A stretch of DNA of 64,000 nt. Source: Berkiella sp963803015 (lineage in GTDB: Bacteria; Pseudomonadota; Gammaproteobacteria; Berkiellales; Berkiellaceae). Shown here one piece after another: positions 48,846 to 57,735 of this stretch (positions within the stretch are counted from its first letter, which is position 1; every line of letters starts with the position of its first letter). The DNA is taken from NCBI GenBank assembly GCA_963803015.1, contig CAWDKV010000004.1:124001-188000 (forward strand), read 5' to 3'. The notes under the pieces are model-generated. The model worked only from the letters and a program-made list of their open reading frames with translations. It had not been told where the DNA came from and ran no database searches. The position numbers were made by a program, and so were the translations under genes.

Positions 48846-50885
48846 ATGTCTACTCCCGGTGCAAGTACTTTCTCCCTAGATAAAAATAACCCTCAATTAG
48901 AGCAGCTCAAAAGGAAAATGGAGAGCATGGTATTTTCTGCTGAAAATATTCTTAGCCAATTTAATATCCGTTACCCAGATACCGAAGCTGCAGATAGTAA
49001 TTTTCGTTTCTTCTGTGACGATATCGAACTACAGTTTTATAAATTTTATAATGCCGCCCCTGGAGAGTTAATTAAAATCACTTCCATGATTACTCCCACA
49101 TGGGGCGTTGAGGCTTACGCCACGCGAGATCTTGAGGGAAATTTTGAAATCATTTTACAAGGCCCGAATGGTGCCCTCAAAATTCTTGACTCTCAGTCTT
49201 GGGAACCGAGTACCTCATTAACAACCCATTTAGATTATTTGTCACAAAAATTTGGCGAAAATCCTCCCTCTCATCTCCAACCCTACATCAATAAAAGCAT
49301 GCCACTCTACGCTCAAGCCATCAAAGAAAATAAAAGGGATATGTTAGATCTTCACCCCGGAGACATTTGTACCATTCCTGCCGAGCCTGCAAAAGGGAGG
49401 AACCATCCTTTACACGTGTTAAAAACTAGCGCTAGTGAATTCCAAATTTTACTTGAAACAGGTAACGCTCATGAGCCTTTTATACAATTAAATAATGAAA
49501 AGAAAGTTGTTTATAAAGAATATAAAGATACCATATTAGATGAGCAAGCCATTACATTTTTACAGCGCACTGAAAAATCTAGAGATGATCTTAAAAAAAA
49601 TGGATTACCACCAGAGCTTTTAGGACTTATCAGCGCGGATGATTTGCTACAAATGTATGACTATGTGCTTAACAACCCTACCGCAATCAGCAAACTCTCT
49701 TCAGGAAAAGAATTTAGAATAGATAAATCTATTACCGGCAATCCTCGAACAATGAATATTATTCGTGAGCCCAATGGTAACTTTATGCTGATGCTTGAAA
49801 CCAAATTGAAATTAGCATCTGGCGTAAAAGATTCCACTCGATTGGTTGGAGCAGGCGCTTTTGGCACAGTAAAGCCCGCATGGCGCATTGACTCTACGCC
49901 ACCAGAAGAATGGGTGAATAAATCGATGAAAGGAGAAAAAACATTAGAAGCCGATTATGAAGCCATTTTTTCTCACCGTTTAGTAGAAAATCAAAGGGAT
50001 AATAATCATGCTGCCGCCACCTTAAATACTACTTTACTTGGAGAGCTTTTTACCAGTAAAGATGAAGTCAAAAGGAGTCAATATTCTAAACGAGCTATTG
50101 GAGATTTAAGCCAGGTTTTAGAAAATCCAGATATCCACTTAACGGATAAAGACAAAGCGCGGATCACAAAGAATATATTAGAAGCAATGAATCTTATTCA
50201 TGGGCAAGATAAAGTACATCAAGATATCAAATTACCCAATATTTTTGTCTACAAGGATGAAGAAGGTTATTTTGCGAAAGTAGGAGATTTTGGTCTGGGT
50301 CAAGATGCTCAAGCGCCAAGAGAAAAACCCGCGCTTGCTTCAGGAGGCTATGAGTCACCTGAAATTCTTCTTGCCAATGAAGCATTGGATACTAAATTTC
50401 ATGAATATTATCATAATAACCCATGGTTCAAATCCAATTCTTATGCTTATCAAAAACATGAAGAGGATACCCAACGCAACCCTGATTCCTCCGAAGCTAT
50501 AGAATATCGCAAACCCAATCCTGCAAATGATATGTGGGCTGTTGGCATTGTCTTGTACAGTGTGCATCATGGCAAAGAAATCATGCCAACAGATGCTGGT
50601 GTATCTGCTGCGCCGCCATTCATCCAAGGCTTACTGCAAGCAAAGCGAGAAAATCGGTTAACTGCATCTCAAGCGCTTGCAACATCTTCTGCCAGAAAAG
50701 TGGAACAAGCTACTCCTACTTCTTCCCTACAAACAGTGCTCCCAACCGATCCCAAGCCCATATTATTTTCGTCAACTACAACAAAGCCCGCGAGCAGTCC
50801 GTTCTCTATACATGGCGCGACTCCGCAGGAAACAACGCTACAAACAGAACAAGAAAATCATGCCCGAAACAATAAGATTTCATGA
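48846..50885 (+). CDS. Eukaryotic-like Ser/Thr protein kinase, effector candidate
   Basis: This 679-residue protein has an N-terminal part of about 330 residues that I do not recognise and a C-terminal kinase-like domain. The latter shows LVGAGAFGTVKPAWRID (glycine loop, near residue 336), KVHQDIKLPNIFV (catalytic loop, HxD with Gln, near 455), KVGDFGLGQ (DFG, near 480), GGYESPEIL (APE-equivalent) and DMWAVGIVLYSV (near 560). The ATP-anchoring Lys of subdomain II is not obvious; Lys candidates lie in VNKSMKGEK. After the kinase the tail is Ser/Thr/Pro-rich. No membrane segment is seen, so it may act in the cytosol or be secreted into a host. Confidence 0.8.
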   Translation: MSTPGASTFSLDKNNPQLEQLKRKMESMVFSAENILSQFNIRYPDTEAADSNFRFFCDDIELQFYKFYNAAPGELIKITSMITPTWGVEAYATRDLEGNFEIILQGPNGALKILDSQSWEPSTSLTTHLDYLSQKFGENPPSHLQPYINKSMPLYAQAIKENKRDMLDLHPGDICTIPAEPAKGRNHPLHVLKTSASEFQILLETGNAHEPFIQLNNEKKVVYKEYKDTILDEQAITFLQRTEKSRDDLKKNGLPPELLGLISADDLLQMYDYVLNNPTAISKLSSGKEFRIDKSITGNPRTMNIIREPNGNFMLMLETKLKLASGVKDSTRLVGAGAFGTVKPAWRIDSTPPEEWVNKSMKGEKTLEADYEAIFSHRLVENQRDNNHAAATLNTTLLGELFTSKDEVKRSQYSKRAIGDLSQVLENPDIHLTDKDKARITKNILEAMNLIHGQDKVHQDIKLPNIFVYKDEEGYFAKVGDFGLGQDAQAPREKPALASGGYESPEILLANEALDTKFHEYYHNNPWFKSNSYAYQKHEEDTQRNPDSSEAIEYRKPNPANDMWAVGIVLYSVHHGKEIMPTDAGVSAAPPFIQGLLQAKRENRLTASQALATSSARKVEQATPTSSLQTVLPTDPKPILFSSTTTKPASSPFSIHGATPQETTLQTEQENHARNNKIS

Positions 50886-50907
50886 CAACAGGGTATTCAA
50901 CGCGAAA

Positions 50908-50933
50908 AAAAAGGAGTATCGCTACTCCTTTTT
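50908..50933. terminator. Bidirectional rho-independent terminator
   Basis: AAAAAGGAGTA-TCGC-TACTCCTTTTT is a perfect 11-bp stem with a tetraloop, flanked by A- and T-runs. It lies between the convergent kinase and alanine dehydrogenase genes, so it can end both. Confidence 0.9.
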
Positions 50934-50955
50934 CGTATATTGAATCAAGGGATCC

Positions 50956-52071
50956 CTAATTGAGGACTTCCAAAGGTGAGTAATATTTATAGTCTAACGC
51001 TTCTGCAACTGCAGGATGCGTAATCTTTCCTTTATATACATTGAGACCATTGCGTAAATGCGTATCTTCTAATAAAGCGCGTTTATACCCTTTATTCGCT
51101 AAACTTAAGACAAAGGGTAACGTTGCATTATTTAATGCGAAGGTAGACGTTCTTGGCACAGCACCTGGTATATTAGCAACACAATAGTGGACAACACCAT
51201 CTACCGTATAAGTAGGTTCTGCATGCGTCGTTGGCATACTGGTTTCAAAGCAACCGCCTTGATCGATTGAAACGTCAACTAAAACGCTACCTGTTTTCAT
51301 CGTTTTTAGCATGGCCCGCGTTAATAATTTGGGAGCAAAGCCACCAGGAATTAGGACCGCACCAATGACTAAATCGGCATGCGTGATGTATTTTTCTAAT
51401 GCGGCTTGAGTAGGATAAATAGTCTTTATACGTGAGCCAAAAATTAGGTCTAATTCACGTAAGCGCTTAAGAGATCTATCCATCACCACCACTTCTGCTT
51501 CAACGCCAACAGCCATTTTAATCGCATTTGTGCCGACGACACCGCCCCCTAGAACGAGGACTTGCCCTGAAGCAACACCGGGCACGCCTCCTAGCAAAAT
51601 ACCGCGCCCACCATTAGCTTTTTCTAAAGCATGGGCTCCGGCTTGAATAGACATCCGACCGGCGACTTCACTCATTGGAGATAAAATGGGTAATTTTCCA
51701 TCAACATCCGTCACGGTTTCATAGGCGACACCGATACAACCAGACTCGATTAATAGCGCAGTTTGTTGGGGATCAGGCGCTAAATGCAGAAAAGTAAAAA
51801 GGACTTGGCCCTCTCTTAACATTTTACATTCTTGCGGTTGAGGCTCTTTTACTTTTACTATCATCTCTGCGACTGAAAAAACTTCTGCAGCAGAATCAAC
51901 AATGGCAGCACCTGCTTTTCGGAAATCTTCATCACGAATATCGATGCAGGTCCCCGCATTAGTTTCGACAAAAACCTCATGGCCGTTCGCCACCAATTCA
52001 CGTATCGTGCTCGGCACTAAACCTAGTCTATATTCATGATTTTTGATTTCTTTGGGCACACCAATGCGCAT
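50956..52071 (-). CDS. ald: Alanine dehydrogenase
   Basis: This 371-residue NAD-dependent enzyme interconverts L-alanine with pyruvate and ammonia. It begins MRIGVPKEIKNHEYRLGLVP, carries LFTFLHLAPD (substrate His region), the Rossmann QVLVLGGGVVGTNAIKMAVG (near 170-190) and VLVDVSIDQGGCFETSMPTTHA. All are typical of Ald rather than the transhydrogenase alpha subunit. Confidence 0.95.
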   Translation of the reverse strand: MRIGVPKEIKNHEYRLGLVPSTIRELVANGHEVFVETNAGTCIDIRDEDFRKAGAAIVDSAAEVFSVAEMIVKVKEPQPQECKMLREGQVLFTFLHLAPDPQQTALLIESGCIGVAYETVTDVDGKLPILSPMSEVAGRMSIQAGAHALEKANGGRGILLGGVPGVASGQVLVLGGGVVGTNAIKMAVGVEAEVVVMDRSLKRLRELDLIFGSRIKTIYPTQAALEKYITHADLVIGAVLIPGGFAPKLLTRAMLKTMKTGSVLVDVSIDQGGCFETSMPTTHAEPTYTVDGVVHYCVANIPGAVPRTSTFALNNATLPFVLSLANKGYKRALLEDTHLRNGLNVYKGKITHPAVAEALDYKYYSPLEVLN

Positions 52072-52261
52072 AACTTTTCCTCAACCATAAACCGCAAAGC
52101 CGAGACATTAAGGCTAAACATTAGAGATGTCAAACAAATGGGTGTTTTTCTTAAAAGTATACTGACTAATTTATCAGCATATCTCATTTTGAGTTGACCA
52201 ACTATTAAATCATATGCCTTACTACTACCTATTCTTTAGAGAATGAATGACAAGGAGTGTC

Positions 52262-52849
52262 ATGGATAATCTTACAAACCCTGATCTCAGCCTGAACGCA
52301 TCAGAGCATATCAGCACCACTTTTTTATCTATCGCTCGTCAACAATTTATCAATGACATCAAAAGTGCGATTGGGGCGCCAGATGAAACAACCCTCCCCT
52401 TAAGCATCAAACCTATTTTGCAGCAACTATTAGAAGCCAGTGATCAGTTTTTACAAACGATATACCCACAGCAAATGATTTTTCGGCTAGGCGGCAAGCC
52501 CTCGAGCAACAGGAGTGTATACGAAATACATGACTGTTGCGAGATGAGCGCAGCCAACAACGCCGAAAATTCATCTGCGAAGGGTATAAGTGAAGAAACT
52601 TTTATGGCGTGCTTTTATAAAGCAATGGAAGCGTGCGATCAAGGCTGGCACTGCTTGAGCTGCTGGAGCGCCAGTGAGCAAAATGATTGTTACTCCATTT
52701 TTTGGGGGTTAAAAATCGCCTTAGAAAAATATCAACATGCATCACAAAAAAGTGAAAAAAAGCTGGGACCGAGTGCACTTCCTTTTTGGCAAAGAATGCG
52801 CAGCCCAGTATTAGCCTTAGTCGATATTATTTGCCAATATAAAAATTAA
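52262..52849 (+). CDS. Small protein of unknown function (195 aa)
   Basis: The likely start is ATG at 52262 (MDNLTNPDLSLN), preceded by AAGGAG at good spacing; the frame opens 15 bases earlier at 52247. The protein is soluble and rich in Cys and Ser. Its cysteines lie in HDCCEMS, CFYKAMEACDQGWHCLSCWSAS and NDCYSIFWG, which could be a metal site or disulfides. I recognise no family. It overlaps the convergent beta-lactamase-like gene by 23 bases. Confidence 0.6.
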   Translation: MDNLTNPDLSLNASEHISTTFLSIARQQFINDIKSAIGAPDETTLPLSIKPILQQLLEASDQFLQTIYPQQMIFRLGGKPSSNRSVYEIHDCCEMSAANNAENSSAKGISEETFMACFYKAMEACDQGWHCLSCWSASEQNDCYSIFWGLKIALEKYQHASQKSEKKLGPSALPFWQRMRSPVLALVDIICQYKN

Positions 52850-53966
52850 AGAAATTAAGCGCTAGCTTCGAAGCATGCTTTTTATCTGCATTAGTTAAAA
52901 TAATAATGCCGACATCATCTTGAATAAACCCCATAAAGTGACGAAATCCTTTGAGGTGTCCGGAGTGATAGATCACTTTTTCCTTTCCATAGATCATACT
53001 TTGCCAGCCAAGACCATAGTAGGTGTCATGAATTCTGCCCTTTCTTTCCTGATTGATGATAACAGCGCGAGGATTTTTAACAAAAGGGTTCGTCAGTTGC
53101 TGTAGATCTTTTTGCGTGAGAATAGGATTGGGTTTTCCTAAATAAACTTGTAAAAAGGTAATCATGTCTTGTAAAGAAGCATTAACCCCACCAGCTGCAG
53201 AAAAAGCATAATAACCTTGAGAGTATTTTTCAGCTGGTACATATCTACCGCGATTATTTTTAACATGAGGATAAGCTTTATCTTGCGCGGCCATAAGCGG
53301 CGCATAACCTAAAGAAGCGGTTTTCATCCCAAGAGGGTTAAAAAGCTCTTCCTTCATGGTTCTTTGATACGATTTACCAGAAACTTTAGTAATCACATCC
53401 TCAACCAAACCATACATCGCATTATGATAAGCAAACTGTTTCCCAGGAGGTGCAACGGCTCTGGCATTTTGTAACTTGGCCACAATTCTATCTCTGGGCA
53501 CATTTCTTTCAATTAACTCATTGAATCCTCCACTTGGGATCCCCGTGCTATGGCTTAAAAGATGGTTAATTTGTAGGGGCGCTCTTGAATTACGGATATT
53601 AAAATCAGGAAGGATATCTTTCACAGGCTCATCAAAAGACAATTTTCCTTGTTTTTGCAAAACTTCCATCAGTGTTGCATTCACAGGTTTAGACAAGGAG
53701 GCTAACTGAAAAAGAGTGGTCGGGGTAATTTGATCAGGAAGGCCTACCCGCTTGACGCCAAAGGTTTTAAGATAAATCACTTGGTTTTTTGAAACAACGG
53801 CAACAGCCACGCCGGGGAGATGCTGCTCTTTCATCGTTTGATTTATTTTTTTTTCAAATTGCACTAAGGCTTTCGATAACGCTTCATCTGTCGCTTGCGC
53901 AAAAGAAGAAAAAGCAATTAGTACTAAGCTAAGAACATAGCGTTTTATTTTTAGCATACTGGTCAT
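52827..53966 (-). CDS. Class C beta-lactamase-related serine hydrolase, exported
   Basis: This 379-residue protein has an N-terminal signal peptide (MLKIKRYVLSLVLIAFSSFAQA). The catalytic motifs of the serine beta-lactamase/DD-peptidase fold are LASLSKPV (SxxK, near residue 93), YHNAMYG (YxN, near residue 195) and YHSGHLKG (HSG in the KTG position, near residue 335). The HSG form is frequent in beta-lactamase-related esterases and DD-peptidases (EstB-like) rather than true AmpC, so its substrate may be a peptide or ester. It probably acts in the periplasm. Confidence 0.82.
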   Translation of the reverse strand: MTSMLKIKRYVLSLVLIAFSSFAQATDEALSKALVQFEKKINQTMKEQHLPGVAVAVVSKNQVIYLKTFGVKRVGLPDQITPTTLFQLASLSKPVNATLMEVLQKQGKLSFDEPVKDILPDFNIRNSRAPLQINHLLSHSTGIPSGGFNELIERNVPRDRIVAKLQNARAVAPPGKQFAYHNAMYGLVEDVITKVSGKSYQRTMKEELFNPLGMKTASLGYAPLMAAQDKAYPHVKNNRGRYVPAEKYSQGYYAFSAAGGVNASLQDMITFLQVYLGKPNPILTQKDLQQLTNPFVKNPRAVIINQERKGRIHDTYYGLGWQSMIYGKEKVIYHSGHLKGFRHFMGFIQDDVGIIILTNADKKHASKLALNFFNFYIGK

Positions 53967-54083
53967 TTTAACCCTACAAATCCTTTATTGCTGTCACCCA
54001 GATTTATCCATTATAGCAAGTCGCCAAACTACACTCTAGCCAGTTTGGTTTTAGCCGGTGGGATTCTCTTTCAAAAAAGGTGA

Positions 54084-55478
54084 TCATACTAACACCAACT
54101 CTTCGTTGATGTTTAATTTTTCCATCATGTTGTATAAGGTTGGCCGAGATATCCCTAGAAGCTCCGCTGCCTTAGAAATATTCCCTTCACAATATCGTAT
54201 AGCGCTTAAAATACTTTCTCGCTCTACCTTATCACGCACTTGTTTTAAATTAAAAGGAAATTGGCTTTCCGGCTTTTCTGGGAGATCCAAATCTTCTAGG
54301 GTGATTTGCTGTCCTTCTGCAAGAACCACAGCACGTTTTAAACGATTTTCAAGCTCTCTGACATTGCCTGGCCAGTGATAATGATGGATAGCTTGGAGCG
54401 CTTCTTCAGTCATTCTTTTGACAGGCTTTTTAAATTCAGTACTATATTTTGTTAAGAAAGTGCGTGCCATCACGACAGCATCTCCTGCTCGTTCACGCAA
54501 GGCCGGGATCGATATCGCGATTTCACTCAGTCGATAATACAAATCTTCTCTAAAAGCTTGTTTTTGAATAAGCGTTGGCAAATGTTGATGGGTCGCACAA
54601 ATGATGCGCACATCTAGTGCCTGCGGCGCGCTTCCGCCTAATCTCTCAATGACTCTTTCTTGCAAGAAACGCAATAATTTTGGTTGCAAAGAAAGCGGCA
54701 AGTCCCCTATTTCATCTAAAAATAAAGTACCTTGATGAGCACGTTCAATTCTGCCCAAAGTTAATTTATGCGCTCCAGTAAACGCACCTTTTTCAAAACC
54801 AAAAAGTTCACTCTCCAGTAATGTTTCAGGAATAGCCGCACAATTAATGGCAACAAAAGGCCCTTTGGCTCTATCGCTTTTTTGATGCAGTGCGTGCGCT
54901 AATATTTCTTTACCAGTACCACTTTCTCCTTGCAGCAAAATCGAAATATTACTTGGTGCCACTTTTTGGATGGTTTGCCAAACTTTTTGCATGGCCATGC
55001 TGCCCATGACAACGCCATCAATGACATTGTCTTCCACCGCTAAACTAAATCCTTCACTCGCTTTTGCTAATGCGGATAAGTGGATAGCGCGCTTTATCAC
55101 GTCAATCACGACAGCATTCTCAGCCGGCAGTACTAAATAATCAAATACCCCCAAAGTGAGTGCTTTGACGGCTATGTGTCGTTCCTTTTTTTCAGAAATA
55201 ACAATAATTTTAGTATGGGGAGCAAGTGATAAAATCTGGTTTAAAATCTCAAACCCGATTTCAAAAGAATCAGAAAAGAAATCAAGAGCAAACAACACCA
55301 CGCCAGGCTCAAATCTTCTGAGTTTGGCTAAGGCTTCCTTTTGATCAAAAGCCGTGAGCGCTTCATAGATACTTAAATCTGGCATGAACGGGGGTAATAA
55401 ATGAGTAATTTTTCCGACTATAAGAAGAGTTGGTTTTTCGTTCACCTTGCTCACTATCCTTTGATGAGGCCAATGCAT
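54084..55478 (-). CDS. Sigma-54-dependent activator, PrsR-like, with degenerate receiver
   Basis: This 464-residue protein has a receiver-like N-terminus (about 15-130), an AAA+ sigma-54 activator domain and a Fis-type helix-turn-helix at the end (GNISKAAELLGISRPTLYNMMEKL). The AAA+ part has LLQGESGTGKEILA (Walker A), GFEKGAFTGAHK (sigma-54 contact loop), GTLFLDEIGDL (Walker B) and REDLYYRLSEI. The receiver lacks the usual Asp-Asp pair (LLIVGKITH); ALDF may contain the acceptor Asp. The layout resembles PrsR regulators linked to exopolysaccharide in PEP-CTERM bacteria. No sigma-54 (-24/-12) promoter was found nearby. Confidence 0.82.
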   Translation of the reverse strand: MHWPHQRIVSKVNEKPTLLIVGKITHLLPPFMPDLSIYEALTAFDQKEALAKLRRFEPGVVLFALDFFSDSFEIGFEILNQILSLAPHTKIIVISEKKERHIAVKALTLGVFDYLVLPAENAVVIDVIKRAIHLSALAKASEGFSLAVEDNVIDGVVMGSMAMQKVWQTIQKVAPSNISILLQGESGTGKEILAHALHQKSDRAKGPFVAINCAAIPETLLESELFGFEKGAFTGAHKLTLGRIERAHQGTLFLDEIGDLPLSLQPKLLRFLQERVIERLGGSAPQALDVRIICATHQHLPTLIQKQAFREDLYYRLSEIAISIPALRERAGDAVVMARTFLTKYSTEFKKPVKRMTEEALQAIHHYHWPGNVRELENRLKRAVVLAEGQQITLEDLDLPEKPESQFPFNLKQVRDKVERESILSAIRYCEGNISKAAELLGISRPTLYNMMEKLNINEELVLV

Positions 55479-55617
55479 CCTTGCCTGACTATCATACCGC
55501 CTTTTGTTGGGTCAATTCAGTGGGGTGATCACCTATTCTCTTGTCAGAAATTGCCCTATGTATTCTTTCTATTTAGGGAAAAGAGTATAGAATAATTATT
55601 TTTGAAAGGAAGAAATA

Positions 55618-55890
55618 ATGCGTTAACTAACTTGTAACGAGCTCAACAGCATCAACGGCGGTATCGCCAGTAACGGTTATACATTTAACTATCTTGTTGG
55701 CACAACAGTTTTTGGTATGGTGGTAATTGGGGTCCCTTTGGCTGTTTTGCTTAGTTCACCGCAGTTGATTGGGGCAATGGGAATAATCTTTGGCGTTTAT
55801 GCGGGTGCGATGATGATGGCGAATATCTTAGATCAAACCGTCTTCTCTGATACCCCCACAAAAACCGAAGAAATTATTATTTCACAATAG
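55618..55890 (+). pseudogene. Double-glycine-leader class II bacteriocin-like peptide with stop at codon 3
   Basis: A good ribosome site (AAAGGAAG) precedes ATG at 55618. Codons 1-2 are Met-Arg, codon 3 (55624-55626) is TAA, and the frame then continues unbroken to TAG at 55890. Reading the third codon as GAA gives MRELTCNELNSINGG, a textbook double-glycine leader (MREL…EL..I.GG). It is followed by a 75-residue hydrophobic Gly/Ala/Val-rich peptide with GTTVFGMVVIGVPL and IIFGVYAGAMMM. One G-to-T change would explain the stop. No ABC exporter or immunity gene is seen nearby. It overlaps the convergent sspB end by 14 bases. Confidence 0.5.
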
Positions 55891-56302
55891 TCAGATTTGG
55901 TTTACCTTGACTGCCGCGTTTGCCTTTTTCTTCCTTCTTGGGAGTGCCTGATGGAGGCGAAGGCGGCGGAAGGCTTCCCCCTTCTTCTTCTTCCTCTTCT
56001 TCTTTGAAGACCATGCCTCGGCCATTTTCTTTAGCATAAATTGCATTTACGCTACGAATAGGTAAAAAGATCTCAAAGGGAACGCCGCCAAAACGAGCGC
56101 TAAATTCCACATGATCATTTTCAAGAGATAAATTATACACCGCCTCAGGTGAGACATTTAATACAATGCGTCCATTTTCAACATAATTACGCGGAACAGC
56201 AACACCTGGCATGTCAGCCAGTACCACCAGATAAGGAGTAAGATTATTGTCTACAATCCACTCATAAAATGCGCGTAAAAGATAAGGACGACTTGAAATC
56301 AT
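55877..56302 (-). CDS. sspB: Stringent starvation protein B (ClpXP adaptor)
   Basis: SspB delivers ssrA-tagged proteins to ClpXP. The 141-residue protein has the substrate-binding fold (RPYLLRAFYEWIVDNNLTPYLVV, FSARFGGVPFEIFLPI) to about residue 95, then a low-complexity Glu-rich and Pro/Lys-rich linker. It ends in GKPNLTIVK, equivalent to the ClpX-binding tail of E. coli SspB. It follows sspA after one base. Confidence 0.92.
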   Translation of the reverse strand: MISSRPYLLRAFYEWIVDNNLTPYLVVLADMPGVAVPRNYVENGRIVLNVSPEAVYNLSLENDHVEFSARFGGVPFEIFLPIRSVNAIYAKENGRGMVFKEEEEEEEGGSLPPPSPPSGTPKKEEKGKRGSQGKPNLTIVK

Positions 56303-56303
56303 A

Positions 56304-56933
56304 TTATTCCCCTAAAGCACGCTCAGTATCTGTCAAGCTTACTTGAAAAGCTTCACGTTCAAACAACCGCTTAGCATAATCTTGGATTGGTTTTGCCTCT
56401 GGTGGTAGTGCAATTCCCAGTGACTTTAATCTCCAGAGCAGTGGTGCTATGGCACAATCCACCAATGAAAACTCTTCACTTAAAAAGAAAGGCATATCTT
56501 TAAACATGGGCGTAACAGAAATGATACTTTCAGCTAGCGCTTTTCTTGCTTCACTTTGCGTCGCTAAATCAGAAGATTTAGCTAGAATTTTATTCATATA
56601 GGTATACCAATCTCGATTGACGCGATAGAGCATTAACCTAGAACGCGCTCTGGCAACAGGATACACAGGCATCAAAGGAGGATGTGGAAATCGCTCATCC
56701 AAATATTCCATAATAATTTCTGATTCATATAACACTAAATCTCTATCAACCAAAGTGGGCACAGTGTTATAAGGATTCATTTCTATTAAAGCATCTGGCT
56801 GTGCTTCAACATCGATCTCATAAAGATCGTAAGTGACCCCTTTTTCTGCCAACACAATACGTGCACGATGACTATAAGGATCCGCTGACCCTGAATATAA
56901 GGTCATAACCGAGCGTTTATTTGTAACAACTGC
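56304..56933 (-). CDS. sspA: Stringent starvation protein A (GST-fold RNA polymerase partner)
   Basis: SspA binds RNA polymerase and sigma-70 and alters stress and virulence transcription in gammaproteobacteria. The frame opens at 56975 but the family start is MAVVTNKRSVMTLYSGSADPYSHRARIVL, at the ATG at 56933, with GGGGAG 8-9 bases upstream. It has a GST-like N-domain (NPYNTVPTLVDRDLVLYESEIIMEYLDERFPHPPL) and a helical C-domain. It follows petC. Confidence 0.9.
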   Translation of the reverse strand, partial: AVVTNKRSVMTLYSGSADPYSHRARIVLAEKGVTYDLYEIDVEAQPDALIEMNPYNTVPTLVDRDLVLYESEIIMEYLDERFPHPPLMPVYPVARARSRLMLYRVNRDWYTYMNKILAKSSDLATQSEARKALAESIISVTPMFKDMPFFLSEEFSLVDCAIAPLLWRLKSLGIALPPEAKPIQDYAKRLFEREAFQVSLTDTERALGE

Positions 56934-56949
56934 CATCGATAGGCTCCCC

Positions 56950-57735
56950 TTAATGAACGTCTTTCCAATATTCACGTTTTAATAAATACGCAAAAAAGGT
57001 AAAAACGACTAAAAATAATATGACCCAAACCCCTAACCTTTCCCGTTCTTGTTTATGGGGTTCTGCAACATAGGCTAAGAAATTCACTATATCTTTCACG
57101 GCTTGAGAGTACTCAGCCTTATTCATACTGCCAGCAGTTTCAGTTTCAAGACGTTCAACTACTTGTTTTTCAATAGAATTACCTTGATCATCCGTTATTT
57201 TAACCGTTTTGAATATGGCTTTTTGCGCGCCTTGTAAGCCAATCATAACATGAGGCATCGCCACATCAGGAAAAATAACATTATTGACCCCCCATGGCTT
57301 CTTTGGATCAAGATAAAAAGAGTGTAGATACGTATAAATCCAATCTTTGCCACGATAGCGCGCTACCAAAGACAAATCAGGGGGAGCGACCCCAAACCAA
57401 CTCTGCCCTTCTTTTTTGGTGAGTGCCGACAGATAATAATCCGTTGGTTTTCCACTGGTAAAATTTAAATTATCATTCACCAATTTTTCTAAGACAGTGC
57501 CTTTGTCATCGACAAACAAATTTTTAGCGAGATCACTAAAGCGTACATATTGCAAAGAGTGACATCCTGCGCAGTAATTGGCATATAAACCCGCCCCGCG
57601 TTGCAATGACGCTCTATCACAAAAATCAACATTCGCTTTACTGAGTGACGCACCTTCATCTGCTAACAAGGAGGACTGCCCTGCGACCAATAGCAATAAG
57701 CCCAAAAACCCATTGATTATTTTACGTATTTTCAT
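56950..57735 (-). CDS. petC: Cytochrome c1 of the bc1 complex
   Basis: The 261-residue protein carries heme c via CAGCHSLQY (near residue 55) and the axial Met in AMPHVMIG. A cleavable N-terminal signal (MKIRKIINGFLGLLLLVAGQSSLLA) and a C-terminal membrane anchor (LGVWVILFLVVFTFFAYLLKREYW) are visible. It passes electrons from the Rieske protein to a cytochrome c. Its ATG overlaps the petB stop (TAATG). Confidence 0.95.
   Translation of the reverse strand: MKIRKIINGFLGLLLLVAGQSSLLADEGASLSKANVDFCDRASLQRGAGLYANYCAGCHSLQYVRFSDLAKNLFVDDKGTVLEKLVNDNLNFTSGKPTDYYLSALTKKEGQSWFGVAPPDLSLVARYRGKDWIYTYLHSFYLDPKKPWGVNNVIFPDVAMPHVMIGLQGAQKAIFKTVKITDDQGNSIEKQVVERLETETAGSMNKAEYSQAVKDIVNFLAYVAEPHKQERERLGVWVILFLVVFTFFAYLLKREYWKDVH

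Noticed and set aside
55540..55600. TTGTCA followed by AT-rich boxes as a promoter of the bacteriocin-like gene
   Set aside because: No -10 box lies at the right spacing (14 or 29 bases instead of about 17).
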